Assembly (NCBI RefSeq): GCF_000321225.1
Contig: NW_004451410.1
Location: 888,265 to 952,264 of the forward strand
Length of the DNA: 64,000 nucleotides
Direction of reading: 5' to 3'
DNA from: Odobenus rosmarus divergens
Lineage: Eukaryota; Chordata; Mammalia; Carnivora; Odobenidae
Under the pieces are notes generated by a model. It was not told the DNA's origin and did not search any database. It was given only the letters and a program-made list of their open reading frames with translations. Within the stretch, counting starts at the first letter, position 1. Each line of letters opens with the position of its first letter. Both the position numbers and the translations under genes were made by a program. This document shows positions 1 through 12,110 of this stretch, one piece after another.

Positions 1-80
1 CATATATCTTTTTTTATTTTTATTTTATTTATTTATTTTTTATTACTATGTTCAGTTAGCCAACAGCCATATATCTTTTT
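1..80 (-). mobile_element. 5'-truncated carnivore L1 3' end with target-site duplication
   Basis: A T-rich tail (about 14-44) is followed by 'tattactatgttcagttagc', the antisense of the 3' end I associate with carnivore L1 elements. The insert is about 55 bp and is flanked by the direct repeat 'catatatcttttt' at 1-13 and 68-80. The first repeat begins at the window edge, so the duplication may be longer. This is a normal 5'-truncated L1 insertion on the minus strand, landed in older L1 sequence. Family assignment is from memory of the L1 3' end; the duplication is seen directly. Confidence 0.7.
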
Positions 81-745
81 GCTTGAGATTTGGTCACATT
101 TTTCTGGCTCGTCCTAAGTCAAGTAATTTTGGATTATATCTTGGACATTTTGAATTTCATGTTGTGTGGTCTTTGGATTTTATTTTCCTACTTCCAGAAC
201 TGTTGGTGTTTTCATTTTGGCTGGCAGCTAACTTGATTACTTTCAGATAGCATCTCTAATGTCTGCAGTGATCAGCTGCTCATATCTTATTTCTAATATT
301 TAAGTTTTAATTGCAGTCTGCCTTTACTCTTCCTTGTTCACACATGGTTTACTTATTCTGGGCTTATTCATAGATTCAGGTGTTCCTTTGGCTCCCGCCT
401 CTATGGCATTTACTTCTTAGTCTTCTGTGGCTGTCCTTGGATTGAGGCACTTCCTGTCTGATCCAGAACTGCAGCTGCTTTTCCCCACGTGGTTTTAGCT
501 GCCTGCCTGTCTTCTTTGGGTTCCACCTCTAGCATCCTCTGGGTAAAGCCACCTGCGAGGGAATAGGGCTGTGTTTACTGGTAACTCTGTGTGCTTCAGG
601 CCTTGCCTCCACTCTAAAATGTCTGGCTTTTGTTGACTCTTCAGAACCATCAAATAGTTACTGTTTTTAGCATTCTGTCCAAACTTCATAGCTGTTATTT
701 GTAAGAGATCCGTTTTGTTAGAAGCTTATTACTTCATACCACACG
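81..745 (-). mobile_element. Old L1 (L1M-type) 5' region, antisense
   Basis: The text resembles the antisense of the 5' region of old mammalian L1 elements. An example is 'ttatatcttggacattttga' near 135, a phrase that recurs in modified form in the L1 at 33.3-35.7 kb ('cctggacgttgtaaattttg' near 35130). There is no coding frame. The 64-codon minus frame at 495-689 is chance. Boundaries are approximate because the repeat is strongly diverged. Confidence 0.55.
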
Positions 746-829
746 TGTATGAAGATAAAAGAAAAATCTCTAGTTTATTTAAAAAAATATAGTTCTAACT
801 TTTATTCTCAAGGCATTATATACCCATTG

Positions 830-1720
830 TGGGAAATTGGGAGGGGTTAATAAATTGTAATGAATGTGAAAAAAAATCACCCTTAATCCACATTAACATT
901 TTGATATAATTCTTTTGGTATTACACAACTGAATGTGCTATACATAAAATTTTAAAATCTGTTCTTATTTAAAATTATGTGAGAAGTGTTTTCCCATGCC
1001 ATTAAAATATTCTTAGTAGGTATTTTTCTTGATAGGTATTTTTATGGCAATATAACATTCTGTATATATGCATAGAATATTTTATATCACCATTTCTTAA
1101 TGCTTCTCTCATTGGTTGTTCACCACTTTTACTTTCTCATATGGCCCTGTGGTGGATGTCTTTATATATACATTATGGTGCCCTTTCATATTATTTCCGT
1201 GGCATGCCTAGAAGTAGAAACATTGGATTTCAAAGTGAGTGATGATATTTGAAGTTGCTCTTACATACTACTAAATTGCTTTTTAGGGGGCACCTGGGTG
1301 GCTCAGTCAGTTGAGCCAACTCTTGGTTTTGGCTCAAGTCATGATCTCATGGGTCATGAGATCAAGCCCCACATGGGGCACTGCGCTAAGTAGGGAGTCT
1401 GCTTTAGGATTCTCTTCCTCTGCCCCTCTCCCCACTTGAGTGCATGCACTCTTTCTTTCTCTCTCTCTCTCATATAAATAAGTTTATCTTAAAAAAAATT
1501 GCTTTTTAGAAAGTCTGATCTATTTAATGCTTGTGAGAATATTCTGCTTACTGCACCTTCCAACCATTAGCATTAGATTTTTGATGTTTTCTCATTTTGT
1601 AGATGGGAACTCTCCTAATCTGTTTTTGGTGGTTTTTGATTAACTCTTTTGGTCAAACTTTTTCACACCACTTTAAAAATTTACATCTATGTGTTTTAAA
1701 ATGATGTATTTATGTTCTGC
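830..1720 (-). mobile_element. Strongly diverged LINE remnant split by a SINE
   Basis: Phrases such as 'cattaacattttgatataat' and 'gcatgcctagaagtagaaac' resemble the antisense 3' portion of ancient L1M elements ('cctagaagtggaattgctgg'). The remnant is interrupted by the SINEC at 1287-1495 and resumes after it. Divergence is high, so the exact family and ends are uncertain. Confidence 0.4.
1287..1495 (+). mobile_element. SINEC (tRNA-derived carnivore SINE), older subtype
   Basis: The head is 'ggggcacctgggtggctcag', with a central hairpin 'gatctcatg/catgagatc', a CT-rich segment and an A-rich end. It is flanked by the perfect 14-bp direct repeat 'aaattgctttttag' (1273-1286 and 1496-1509), so both insertion borders are certain. 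The body has 'gggagtctgctttaggattc' in place of the 'gcctgcttctccctctc' of younger copies, marking an older subfamily. It is nested in an old LINE remnant. Confidence 0.97.
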
Positions 1721-3405
1721 GCCTATTAAATATATATCTCATTCTACTTGTTTAAATAACTGATTCTAAAATTATTTTTATGGTAGATGAGACAGAACCT
1801 AATTTCATACCTGTAATACTTATTAACAATGAAAATAGTTTCTTCACTGTCTCATTTCCTTTTTTATTATCTCCCTGAGTATCTTCATGTTTGCTAAATC
1901 ATTTACTCTACCTAGTAATCTGAAGGTTGCTAAACCTGATGGAGTGTTAGCAATAGAATCTAATTGAAAACAAAATAATTGGACTTGGATTGAGACTTAA
2001 TAGCAGCTTCAGCCTCTTAAAAGTTTTCTTGTAGGGTTTAGGGAGCTAATTTTCCTTTCTTATAAAATATGAAAAACTGCTTTCTTTTCATTTGGATGTT
2101 TTTATATGTGGTTTCATATTTGAGTAGGAAGTGTTACATAACTGGAAAATATTTATAATATTTCAAGTTTTTGATGAAAATGTGATTTGTTATTGATTCA
2201 AAAATTGATGCTTTCTTTCTTCTTTTTGGGGCAGTCCATTGGCACACCAATTGGATGTTGATTTTTACTTGGATCCTTCTGTGGTTGTACAATGTTTTAG
2301 ATATTCCCTTGGGAGCTAAGGAGAATTGGAAGGGGATTTTTACTTCTGCTGTACTTCTGTAGAAAGTTTGTGCTTAGTCATTTGGAGGGTGGTAGTGAAG
2401 TAATGATTTTACTTTATATACAGTATGTTTTTATGTAGAGCTCTCATTACGTAACATGAATTGAGACCTCTCTTCCCTTTTACAATTTGACTCTCCCCTT
2501 CCACTTGGTACTCACTGAAGGTTCATTGCACCTCATCCTCTTGGGTCCATATTGTTTACCACTGTGTTTTCTTTGTCCAAGAATCATGGGTAGGAGTGTG
2601 TTTAAGTATAAGACACCATGATGGATCATCTCATTAAACAAGAGTGATTCCAGCTAATACCTCACACAGTATATTTGCTGTGTGGAGAATTGTATAGAAC
2701 TGACCACCAAGTCTGAATCATTAGAGCCAATAATTTATGTATAAGCCTGGGGATACTGTGCATGGAAAGAATAACTTTACTTCTGAAAATAATATTGAAA
2801 AGCAGAACAAAATATTAAGATGCATAAACCAAATTACATGGAAAAATGAGGCAGTAGTGTATATTGGGAAAGAATTTCAGAATATGTGTAGATATATTGA
2901 CTTTAATTTATTCATCAGGGAATTTTATTAACATGCCTTGTTTTGCTACCACTGGCCCTTTTTGTCAGGTATTGTCAATTATATTGTACCCTACACAAGG
3001 ATTTAAAGCGTGGCCCACTTAGAGACCCTAATTTGGCTGGACCTTGAATTATAAATCATTGGCTATTTAATTAATGCACATTAATTTTCATATTCATAGG
3101 GAAATACTCAAATCTTAATTCTACAGAAATCTCTAGATCCTAGATTCCTTGTACTCAATATTGGAATTTACCATTTAACTATTACTTAGCTATTTAACTA
3201 TTTTTTAAAGGGAATGCCAGTTGTGAGTATTTCACATGGTCCTTGGCATTAGTCCATCTTTTTGGAGGTGAGTAGAAGTTCTGAGTCATTTGTAAGCTAG
3301 CAGTCAATACCTGGAGAAACCTAGGAATTTTTACATTTTCTACGTGTCTTAATAGGAAATAAGCGTCATTTACTAAATTCATTCATCAATAGTTAAGATT
3401 AATTT
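1721..3405. other. Intronic AT-rich sequence, no feature recognised
   Basis: No splice-bounded open frame, RNA gene or clear repeat is visible. The short frames at 2737-2931 and 3194-3382 start and stop by chance in AT-rich sequence and show no domain. Ancient repeat remnants beyond recognition by eye may be present. Confidence 0.6.
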
Positions 3406-3409
3406 ATGC

Positions 3410-5000
3410 AGTTCTGCTCTACAAACATTAGCTTTCTGTTACTGTGCCAAGCACTGAGCTAGGTGCAAGGAATATCAGAACAGATAAAATGTGATTTTTG
3501 CCCTTCCAATTGGGACCTAGAGGAGAACATTTAAATCACCATGAAAAGGGGAATGAGTTAGTGGAGGCTTCAGATAGGATGTTAGACTTGAGGTCCAGTT
3601 CATCCCCAAAACTGAGGTGAGAAAGGCTTAGAGGAAGAGTGAGGAGAGCATAGTCCTGGAAGGATTTAAGATGTCTCAGAGCTCCAGGATTTGGTGTTTG
3701 CTGTAGTGTTTCCTTAGCCGTGACCCTGGGGACAGAGGTATTTTGGCAGCTCACAATTGATTGGGTTTTAGGAAGCATCCATGTTGGGTGGACTAAATCT
3801 TAACTAACTCCAGGTGGTTTCTGGCCTAGCATCCCGAACTAATTCTTGTTCTCTCTATGGTTACAGATGCATATTTAACATAGGTAGGGTAAATGAAGTT
3901 TCTGAAAAGCCTCATGTCCGTTTCAGTCTGGTTTCCCCCCAAATGATTTTAAGAAATGAAACTTTCAGTTTTTATTGCTTTTCAGATTTCAGAATTGTGG
4001 ATAAGGGATTGTGAACCTTCCCAGAATATACATTGGAAGGGAGATAAGAGTGGAGATGTAGACAGGTAGCAAGTTACCAAGTGGGCAGGTAAGCAACTTA
4101 GAATTTGTCCTGTGGCTGATGGGGAGTCATTGAACATCCTGGGTAGCAAATGCACTTGAGGACAGATGGACTTAGTAAAGGTTGATGAGGAGAGGAGTGG
4201 AGAAGCTCAAGCAGGACTTCTCTTTAAGGCTTCAGTTGCCTGCGATTGGTAGGCTCCGTGTGGAGAGAAAGTAAGAAGTTGAAGTGGCAGATAGGGGGTT
4301 TTTGCTGCTGTGTGCTGTGGAGTTAATGATGGCTAGGGGGGCTGGTACAGCAGGGAGACTAGTCAGAGCATATACATCAGAGGAACACTGCAAGAAGCTC
4401 TAGGATTTGACGATTGGCTGATTGGGAGAATGTTTAGAAAGTCAGTGAGGAGATTAGAATGTTAGGTTTTAAAAATTGATGAATGAGAAGCCATGTTTTG
4501 TGAGATGGACCCTAAGCTGTCTCTGATGTTCAAGAATGAAGGATGGTTGGTGGCTTTGCAACCCAACGGGAAGAGCGCTAGTCTGGGGTTAGCCCTGGCC
4601 CCCTGGCCAACTATCTGTCCCTGCTTTTTACTTCTTTTTCTTAACTTAGGAATTAGTATGTACCTTCTCAGTTCCTCCTCATGTTGATATTCAGCGCGTT
4701 CAGTTTTACAAATCAGTGAAATGTGTTGATGCACCATCCATCTCTGTTTATTAGGAGAGATGTTAATGAAGCAGCCAGAAAAGCCTCTGGGGTTTGCCTG
4801 GAAGGCGAGGACCTGATCTCCTATAGATGGTAGTTGAAGTCCTGGGGAGTGAATGCCTTTGTATGGGTGGAGAGTCTAGTGTGAGAGAGGGGGCAGCCCA
4901 TCACACAGAGGGTATCAGAGCAAGGCAGGAGAGTGAAAATGGGGAAGACATAAAGTAAACGTACAACCAGAGAGGGCCCTCAGGATGTCACTCTAGCCAG
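3410..5000 (-). mobile_element. L2 LINE remnant, antisense
   Basis: 'ctgtgccaagcactgagcta' near 3440 is the antisense of the L2 3' end ('cagtgcctggcacatagtag'). Further in are L2-body-like phrases: 'tgatggggagtcattgaaca' near 4117 and 'atagatggtagttgaagtcc' near 4822. The copy is fragmented and old and may be two or more pieces. A run of A at 5023-5039 follows. The overlapping frames at 3536-3778, 4462-4737 and 4493-4687 have no recognisable protein content. Confidence 0.5.
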
Positions 5001-6184
5001 CAGCACTGATTGATCCTGAAGTTTAAAAAAAAAAAAAAATAAGGAAGAGGCGGTCTCCTGAAGCCTCTTACTTGGCCCTGTGTTCAGTGTGCTTCTGTTT
5101 ACTGTTCTACATTCTGTGGTTCTGTGCATTGTTTTTCTCTCCCCATGCTGCTTTAGAAGGTAGTACAATTTGGAATTCTCATGTAGGTAACAAGACAGGT
5201 TTGGATTTGAATACAGACCTTAATCCACATTGCTGGTTCACTACAGAAGCCCCTGGCATCTTAGTTCTACGGTCAGTGCTGCTATTTACTTTAGAGGTGA
5301 TTTGTTGCTTCTACTGAAAAGAGGGCGAGTGAATAGCCATAATGGAGGGACCATCAGAGGAGGAGGACCAGCAGCAATTTGGTATTATTTATAGGTATTT
5401 CTTGAACATCTGCCCAGGACTTGGGGACGGGCTGGCTATTGGCAGTGGAGGACAGTCTCCAGTGAGAGATGAGAAAGTACCCGGACACTCTCTTACTCTC
5501 GCTCATAGCTTGTGTCTCTGTTGTTGGTGGGGCTCGTGAATTGCTCTTTCTAGAGTCTTTTCCCTACTAGAGAAATGGTTTGAATAATATGGGTTCTTCT
5601 GTTCTAGATGCTCTGGAGAAGAAAGGTGAAGTATGTGTCTTTCATCACACGTGCCCTGTTTCTCTCATTTGTTCATTTACTATGAATTTACTATATATTT
5701 TGGGAGAGGACCCAGCATGTATAAAATATGTTAGATGCTGTGGGATGGAGGATGTGGATTCAGCAGTCATTAATAAGATATGTAATAATAAGATACCACT
5801 GTGGTGTCCAAAAGCCACATCCTTCTGAACCGATTGATTTTCAGCCTGGGGTATTTTCTTGTATTCAGTATAAATTTGAGCAACAGTGGAAAGAAATATT
5901 TTTAATACTAGTTTTAGAAGTAGTCAAAGAGCAGTGGAGGCCAGGGTCCTGTACTTGACCGAACCACTGCTGTCACAATGATACCACAAAAATATCACAA
6001 TGATAATCATTTTCTAGAAAATGATATTTTTGGTGGGCAGTGTTTGTAGAAGTAATTTAATAGTAATGTGTGTGTGTGTGAGAGAGAGAAATACTTTGAA
6101 GTTCTGAGTGGCCTCTTAGAAGGTGACACCTTTTAAACAAATGTCATCTCTTCCAGTAGGATTGGGAAGTCCTGATTGTTGGGG
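5001..6184. other. Intronic sequence with a short (TG)n(AG)n tract
   Basis: No gene is supported. An alternating tract lies at 6067-6089 ((TG)7 followed by (AG)5). Pieces near 5395-5430 and 5690-5780 hint at more L2/MIR debris but are too diverged to call. The frames at 5072-5317 and 5580-5958 overlap each other in different phases and lack domains. Confidence 0.5.
6067..6089. repeat. (TG)7(AG)5 dinucleotide tract
   Basis: A pure TG run passes directly into AG repeats, seen directly. It is a short compound microsatellite. Confidence 0.9.
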
Positions 6185-6315
6185 AATGATGCAGTATTCA
6201 CTCAGCAGATGCATGCAGAACACAGCGCACCAGGCACTGCTTGCTGTGCTGAGGCAGAGCAGTGGTTCGGTCAAGTACAGGACCCTAGCCTCCACTGCTC
6301 TTTGATGCTGTGATG
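6185..6315 (-). mobile_element. L2 3'-end fragment, antisense
   Basis: 'gtattcactcagcagatgca' followed by 'cagcgcaccaggcactgctt' matches the antisense L2 3' end ('attcagcaaatg...gtgccaggcactg'). It is a short, old fragment with uncertain borders. Confidence 0.5.
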
Positions 6316-7955
6316 GGAAAGCATGTGTTGGACTTGACGTGGAATTTTCAGTATTTGGAAAGCTTTACAGGTTACTGTTTTAATAGTCGCCCTTAGATTT
6401 CTCATATATTGTTTTTAATGTTCTCTCTCTTAGAGCTTCTCTAGTGTGAATATTTTCTGAAATGCAGATTACATTGCATTACTGGTCAGGATAAACATGC
6501 AAGAAATGCTCATTTTCTCTGAAGCACTTGCGCCATGACAGATCATTTAGCTCATTCATATTGATACATGGATGTTTCCTTTCCCCCTTGACTGGAGAGA
6601 ATGCAGCAGTCCCGGCCATGTGCTCATTTCCCAAACTGGCTGCTGCCTTTCTCGAAGGCTGGTCTGTCTGGGTCCGCATTCACTCCACCTGTGGTTGAGT
6701 TCACTGCTGTTTTCTGCTGTTACTGGTAGTTGTTTCCCGACCTCGCCCTTTAGTGTATCCTGTTGAGCATTGATTACATGCAGTGGAGTTTAAGCATTAG
6801 CCTGTACCGTACTTAAGAGACCACTGGCAACTTTGACCTTTGACTAAAATTCTTGTTCGTCTAGACATGTATTCATTTTTTTCACTTTTCTCTGAAGAGC
6901 CTTTAGGGTTATGGGAGGAATGATGCATGTCAGAAGGTTTTCCAGTGTACGTACATGGATCATTGCAATACGCATGGTCACTTGTTTGTAAAGTGGAAGT
7001 TGGAGGAGGATGGAAGTCAGAGACATTTCCCTTAAGAATCACTTTTTGATCTTTGTTTAACAATATTTGAGGTTTGTTTTCCTGACTCAGCTGTTCCTTA
7101 ACCTGTTTAAGTTTTAAAGAACTTACATTTAAGTGTGAATGGGCTGTGGCATCTCATGTTCTCTTTCTTCCTCCTCCTCTGTGAGGTGAACAGAATGTTC
7201 TTGATGATTTTCTTGATAGCCTATGGGACAGTCTTATTTACTGACCTTTTTTTTTTCAGACCTAGAAGACCTCGAAAAGTGTGTTGCTTTTTCTGCAGTG
7301 TACATTCGCATCAACTAATATAGAATCACTGTATTTTTTGACATTGATTTAGCAATTCATGCAAAATAGTGGAATTATAGATTTTTTTTGTAGATTTCGA
7401 GTCAGTAGAGCTATATAATCATTAAATTTGTTCAAAAGGGGATTGGCTGCTTTACAGAGTATATGTTTCCTGTACCTGAGGAAGAGGGTGCCCTTGTTAG
7501 ATATAATTCAGGGCACTCATTCATGGAGCTGAACTAGTTGAATAAGATTCCATCTGCTTCTATGATTTGATAATTCTGTAAGTCGGTCAGCTCACTGAGT
7601 TTTTCTTAGGTAAGTTTATCAGATTTCACTAAAGTCAAACAAAATCGTCAAACAAAATCCTCCTTCTAATAAGTGAACAAAAACAATTTTGTCCTTATTT
7701 CTTGGAGTGTAATTTATAAGCCTCTTGACACTACAGCTACTTAGGAAATGCAAACACGTTTTCAGTGAGAGAGCAGAGTCCCAGGTGAGTGACTATCCAC
7801 CTTGAGTGTGCAGAAGCAGGACATGACGGATGGGGCAGAACGTCTCCATGGTTCAGTAGGTCCAGATCTGGTTCCAAAAACATGGGCAGGTGATCCAGAA
7901 ATGACCAAGGGATAGATAATGTAGAAGAGGTGCTATATCCAAGAGCAGGAAGATA
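6316..7955. other. Intronic sequence, no feature recognised
   Basis: No supported exon, RNA or repeat. A T-run plus 'cag' at 7249-7259 resembles a splice acceptor. The following frame closes at 7321 without a donor or a recognisable peptide, so it is not called. Confidence 0.5.
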
Positions 7956-7959
7956 TCTG

Positions 7960-8105
7960 CAAGGTTACCTGATCCAAACCTCTCATTTTACAGATGAAGA
8001 TGCTGGGCCTCATAGAGGCAAAAAGGGCAAATAGCATCCACAAAATAACCCAAGTGGTTAGTGCCAGAGCTGTGGGTCCCCACTGTCTGAGAACCTTTCA
8101 AGTGC
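7960..8105 (-). mobile_element. MIR (ancient tRNA-derived SINE), antisense
   Basis: 'ctcattttacagatgaagat' is the antisense MIR core ('cctcatctgtaaaatgggga'). It is followed by the expected order of segments down to 'agtgccagagctgtgggtcc', the antisense of the tRNA-like half. This is an old mammal-wide repeat. Confidence 0.8.
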
Positions 8106-9539
8106 TTCCCTTGAGACTTTAATACTTAGCTGTTTTGAATACAGATAGGTACTATTTGGGACTTAAATTAAATCTAAATAACAAAGCCATCTTGAGGACA
8201 TCTTATGAAAAGGAATGGAAGGACTTGAGACTTTTAAACATTCTGATTCTTGTTGAAATTACTCATGCAGACTGTCTTGTATTTCTAAAGCAACATTTGT
8301 TTTGTTTTATTTTTCCTTTTCTCTTTAAGAACAGAGTAAGCACAACTACTTCTGAAAGCACTTTCCTAGCCTTTGGACTTGGTGCTAAGGATTCCCGGTA
8401 TTGTCTAGTAGACATGAAAATCTCACTTCAGAGTATCAGCAGAGGCTAGTAATTAAGGAAATCGGTGTAAACCATCAATAGGAGATGACCGTCCCTCTCT
8501 AAGCCAATATTAAAGTAGTCTTTCTTCCCTTCTCAGCAAAACAGATAAAGTATATTGATGGCAATTGTCAAATTGGAAAGCAAGATTTACCTTGGACATA
8601 TACCAGTTCATATTATCCCCCAGTGGGTATTCAAGAACTGATTGTAAATGCATTATAATTCTTACAGAATTTTATAGAATCTCTTAATAGTGAACATTTT
8701 TATTTTAAATGTACATATAAATGGTTACTCTTTTTTTGTTTTTCAAAGTTAATAAAAAGTAAGTTTGTCAGGTGTGGGGTTTTGTTTTTTTTTTTTGTCA
8801 TCACAGTATTTACTCTTCTCCATGTGTTAAGTCGTATTTTTATTTGTTAAAAAGAATCTGAGTGTTTACAGTTTGTAACATTCAGAAATCTATTCAGGAT
8901 GTAAAGTGGGTAATTTTAAAATCTCCTGTATAATTAAATTGGTTCAATTTTTAATCTATTTAATTTTCTATACTATTGCTATGTAGATCAATCCAAACAT
9001 TGAAATAGTTCCAACGTTAAACAAGATTTACTCTATTTCAAATTAAATATAGGAGTTACACATAGGCTTATGGTTCAACACATTTTTCTGCTTCAAGTAA
9101 AAAATGTTTAACTGTTAAATTATCAATTAAAATACTAGTTTTTATCTCTATGACTTTTTTACAAGATATAATAAGCAAGGTAATTTAAAGTTACCTAATG
9201 TAGTTTTAAATTACTGCATTAGAAATGTGCTTTATGCACTTGATTAGCTTATGGAAAAATTGAAATGCTGCAATAATTGTAAATTACAATATGTAATACT
9301 CAAACCTCTCTCTGTACTAAGCACTCCTAACAAATTGAAACACTTTAGCAACATTAAATCATTCATGGGGTACATATGAACAGAAACTTAGTATTATTCT
9401 TCAATTTTTTATTACAAGATTTTTAAATTTATGAAGTAACCACATCTAATTTCTTAAAAATGTTACTGCCAGTCCACTTTCTCTGTTTCCCATCATTAGA
9501 ATAAGAAAAGCTATACTAAGAAAATAATAATTAGAAAAT
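8106..9539. other. AT-rich intron, no feature recognised
   Basis: Long AT-rich stretch with no coding signal. The 104-codon + frame at 8135-8449 has no recognised domain and starts with an arbitrary ATG. It contains a plausible acceptor-like T-rich run around 8300-8330, but no donor follows. Confidence 0.5.
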
Positions 9540-10330
9540 CTCGGATGTTGTACTCGAATTTTCTTCTTTCCACTTAAGAAGTATCAAGTCTGAGAAGCAT
9601 CTGTTGGGCGCATGGTCTGTAGTAATGCTTGGCGTCCTCCGTCTTCTGTGATACGTGCATGTCTTTTGTCATCCACAATCATGTTCCTGCTCGTGAGCCT
9701 GCACTACTGGAAGTGAACTGTGCGCTTTGCTGCAGGTCAGCTTTCATGGATAATTAGTGTTGTAACAGGACTTTGGTCACAAGTTGTCTCAAGTGTTTAC
9801 CATAAAGACCTCATCTTGTGGTCGAGCAGCACTGTTCTGGGAGCTTTATCTTCTGTGAAGCATTTCACGTTAGCCTTTTCTTTGAGACAAGTCAGGCAAC
9901 CGCTCCTTTTTTCCGAGCCTGGCATCATTTTTTGTGAGAAGCCTTAGGCCCTTCACATTTACTGGATATTTTTTTCTCTCTCTGCTCATCGTGTTTGCTC
10001 TTGTCCCCTCTCGGTAACTGTCAGAGCCTGCATCGGTTTATTCTTCTGACAAGAATGGAAAGCGCTGTCTTCCTGCTGTTTGGTTCTGTGTCAGTATCGA
10101 CAAGTCGCATGTGTTTGACGCCGTGTGAGGTGACTGGTTCCAGCAGTCCGCAGAAGCCAACCAATAAATCTTCAACGTCTCTCCACGTACTGACACTTGA
10201 TTGCTCTTTTTGCCCTAATCTCACCGTGGAAACGAACACTGCAAAACAAGGTGCTCCCCACTCCCTCTCCAAAAACACTCCACAATTCTGCAGGTACTTG
10301 GAGGAGTAGATCCTGCACCTCTACTGGCCT
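9540..10330. other. CpG-enriched block, origin unknown
   Basis: About two dozen CpG dinucleotides occur in roughly 800 bp, against very few in the AT-rich flanks. Open frames run on both strands at 9995-10309 (+) and 10021-10278 (-). Neither peptide is recognised. Possible readings are a decaying processed transcript, an intronic regulatory element, or a GC-rich repeat. No poly(A) tail or target duplication was found, so no call is made. Confidence 0.4.
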
Positions 10331-11924
10331 CATAACATCACCCGGTGATACCTGAGAAAACCTATGGAGTTTCAGTGTTTTCCAGTTTTGTTTGACCCTT
10401 CTCTGGCTTTTTGTTTCGGAAAGTTGTTTCTATGCATGGTTCCAGATTTAAAACAAAAATGGTCTTTAGGATGGTAGCATTTTTTCCACAGACGCTTAAT
10501 CTCTGATAGGTGGCTTTAATTTAAAAAGAGACTGCATTTCATTGGTGTTTTTAGATATTTAAGAATTCTATTTTTAGGCACCAGGAAATAAACTGAATGC
10601 CTTCACCTGGGAGAGAATAAAAGTACGCACACCCTCACAGTTATGTGTCAATGCTTTATATATGGGTATAAATATATAAAAACATCGATCATATGATAAT
10701 TATATATGTATTTACCCTTGTAGTACTCCTCCCAAGTACATTTTCTTTATTTAAAACCAGTAATACCTTAGCAGGCAGAGATTCCAGGTTATAAAGGCCC
10801 TGGATTGTATAGATTCAAGGAAGAATGAGTTCGTATGTCGCAGTTTGACATGTACAAACAAGGTTGGCATTTAGGTCTGCCGTTTGAGTTTAGGAATCTT
10901 TGTGAAATGATTTGTCTCAATATTTTCTTTTTTTGGGTAACTTCTAAGATACCATAGATTTATTTTCTTTCTAGCACAGGAATGGTCTCTCTTTTCTCTC
11001 ATAAATTTTCATAAGTGAGTATTGAATATATTGTCCTTCACATGTTGGCCAGGTCCAGCAATAGGACATTAGTTGATAATGAAATTAACATTTCTATTTA
11101 GCAACTAGCAGGGGAGGTATTTTCCTTTAGACCCTACTGTAGATTTTAGAAACAACCATGTTAAGGGGGAATGCTATAGATTTTTTAATAATCTGGTTTT
11201 CTTGTGATTCACCAGTCTTTAAATTGGTAGTTGTTTTTGATGCCCACTTTTTATATTCCAAGGCTTTATGTTGTGCGGTATGTGTAGAATATTTTCCGTG
11301 ACCTATTATATTTTTGTTCCATGCCTACTAACGCAATTAAGATTGGCCAGTGGGCCTCAGTTTAGTAAATACACTTGCTTTAAAATGGATATGTGCTAAA
11401 GGAAAAGATAATTCATTTCAGTTGTGAGAACTGTAAGCCATGATAAATGATTTTCCTTTACAAAATTCCCCATCTCTGAGACAGTATTAGTTTTTACTTT
11501 AATTACCGGCTGCCGTAATGTTTCCTATCCATAACTGTCGACAGAATAGACTGTTCCCGAGCAGAGGGTATGGCCTATTTACTCAACCGTTGCGAAGAGT
11601 GCCCAAGTTCTACCTAGTCTGAACTGCTGCACAGGAGAGTGTCCTTCATTTAAATATTTAAATATTAATGTTTAATTGTATAGGCAGAAAACTTCAATGT
11701 CATTTTAAGGATACGCAACTTTACCCAAGAGTCTTTGTCCATTATAAACTTTAGGGCCTTGTCTTGCATCTTCATGTCATTTGGAGGGATGCAACTTTGC
11801 GGCCATATTGGAAAGTTTGAGTGTTTTCATCCTTTTTTCTTTTTTCCCTCATTTTAAAAACAACAACAGAAGAGCTGTTGTCAAGGGTGGCTCTCTCAAA
11901 AATGGCTTAGTTGACATTAGCTGA
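10331..11924. other. Intronic sequence, no feature recognised
   Basis: AT-rich with mixed CpG-poor text. No splice-bounded frame, RNA gene or clear transposon is visible. Confidence 0.5.
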
Positions 11925-12110
11925 AAATGAGCAGAACGACACTAACTACTAATTGATTACAGTAATTACCAGTCTTTGGCTAGTTTGTATTGGCAAACTC
12001 TATGTACTCCTGGAATAAATGTGAACTTGCAGAATGCAAGGAAAAGGTCACTCTCATTTGCATGATAGGCTTCATTAGAATATGCTAAGGACGGGACCTA
12101 GTGTTTTATG
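11925..12110. promoter_or_regulatory. Candidate intronic enhancer: homeobox and POU motif cluster
   Basis: A palindromic paired-homeodomain-type site 'taattgatta' lies at 11950-11959, followed by 'taattac'. An octamer 'atttgcat' (reverse of ATGCAAAT) lies at 12056-12063, and an 'aggtca' nuclear-receptor half-site at 12045-12050. An NFI-like 'ttggc' and 'ttggcaaa' lie between. The motifs are seen directly. Regulatory function is inference from clustering only, and such motifs also arise by chance in AT-rich DNA. Confidence 0.25.

Noticed and set aside
7250..7323. Possible exon after a strong T-rich acceptor
   Set aside because: The frame closes quickly, no donor follows and the peptide is unfamiliar.
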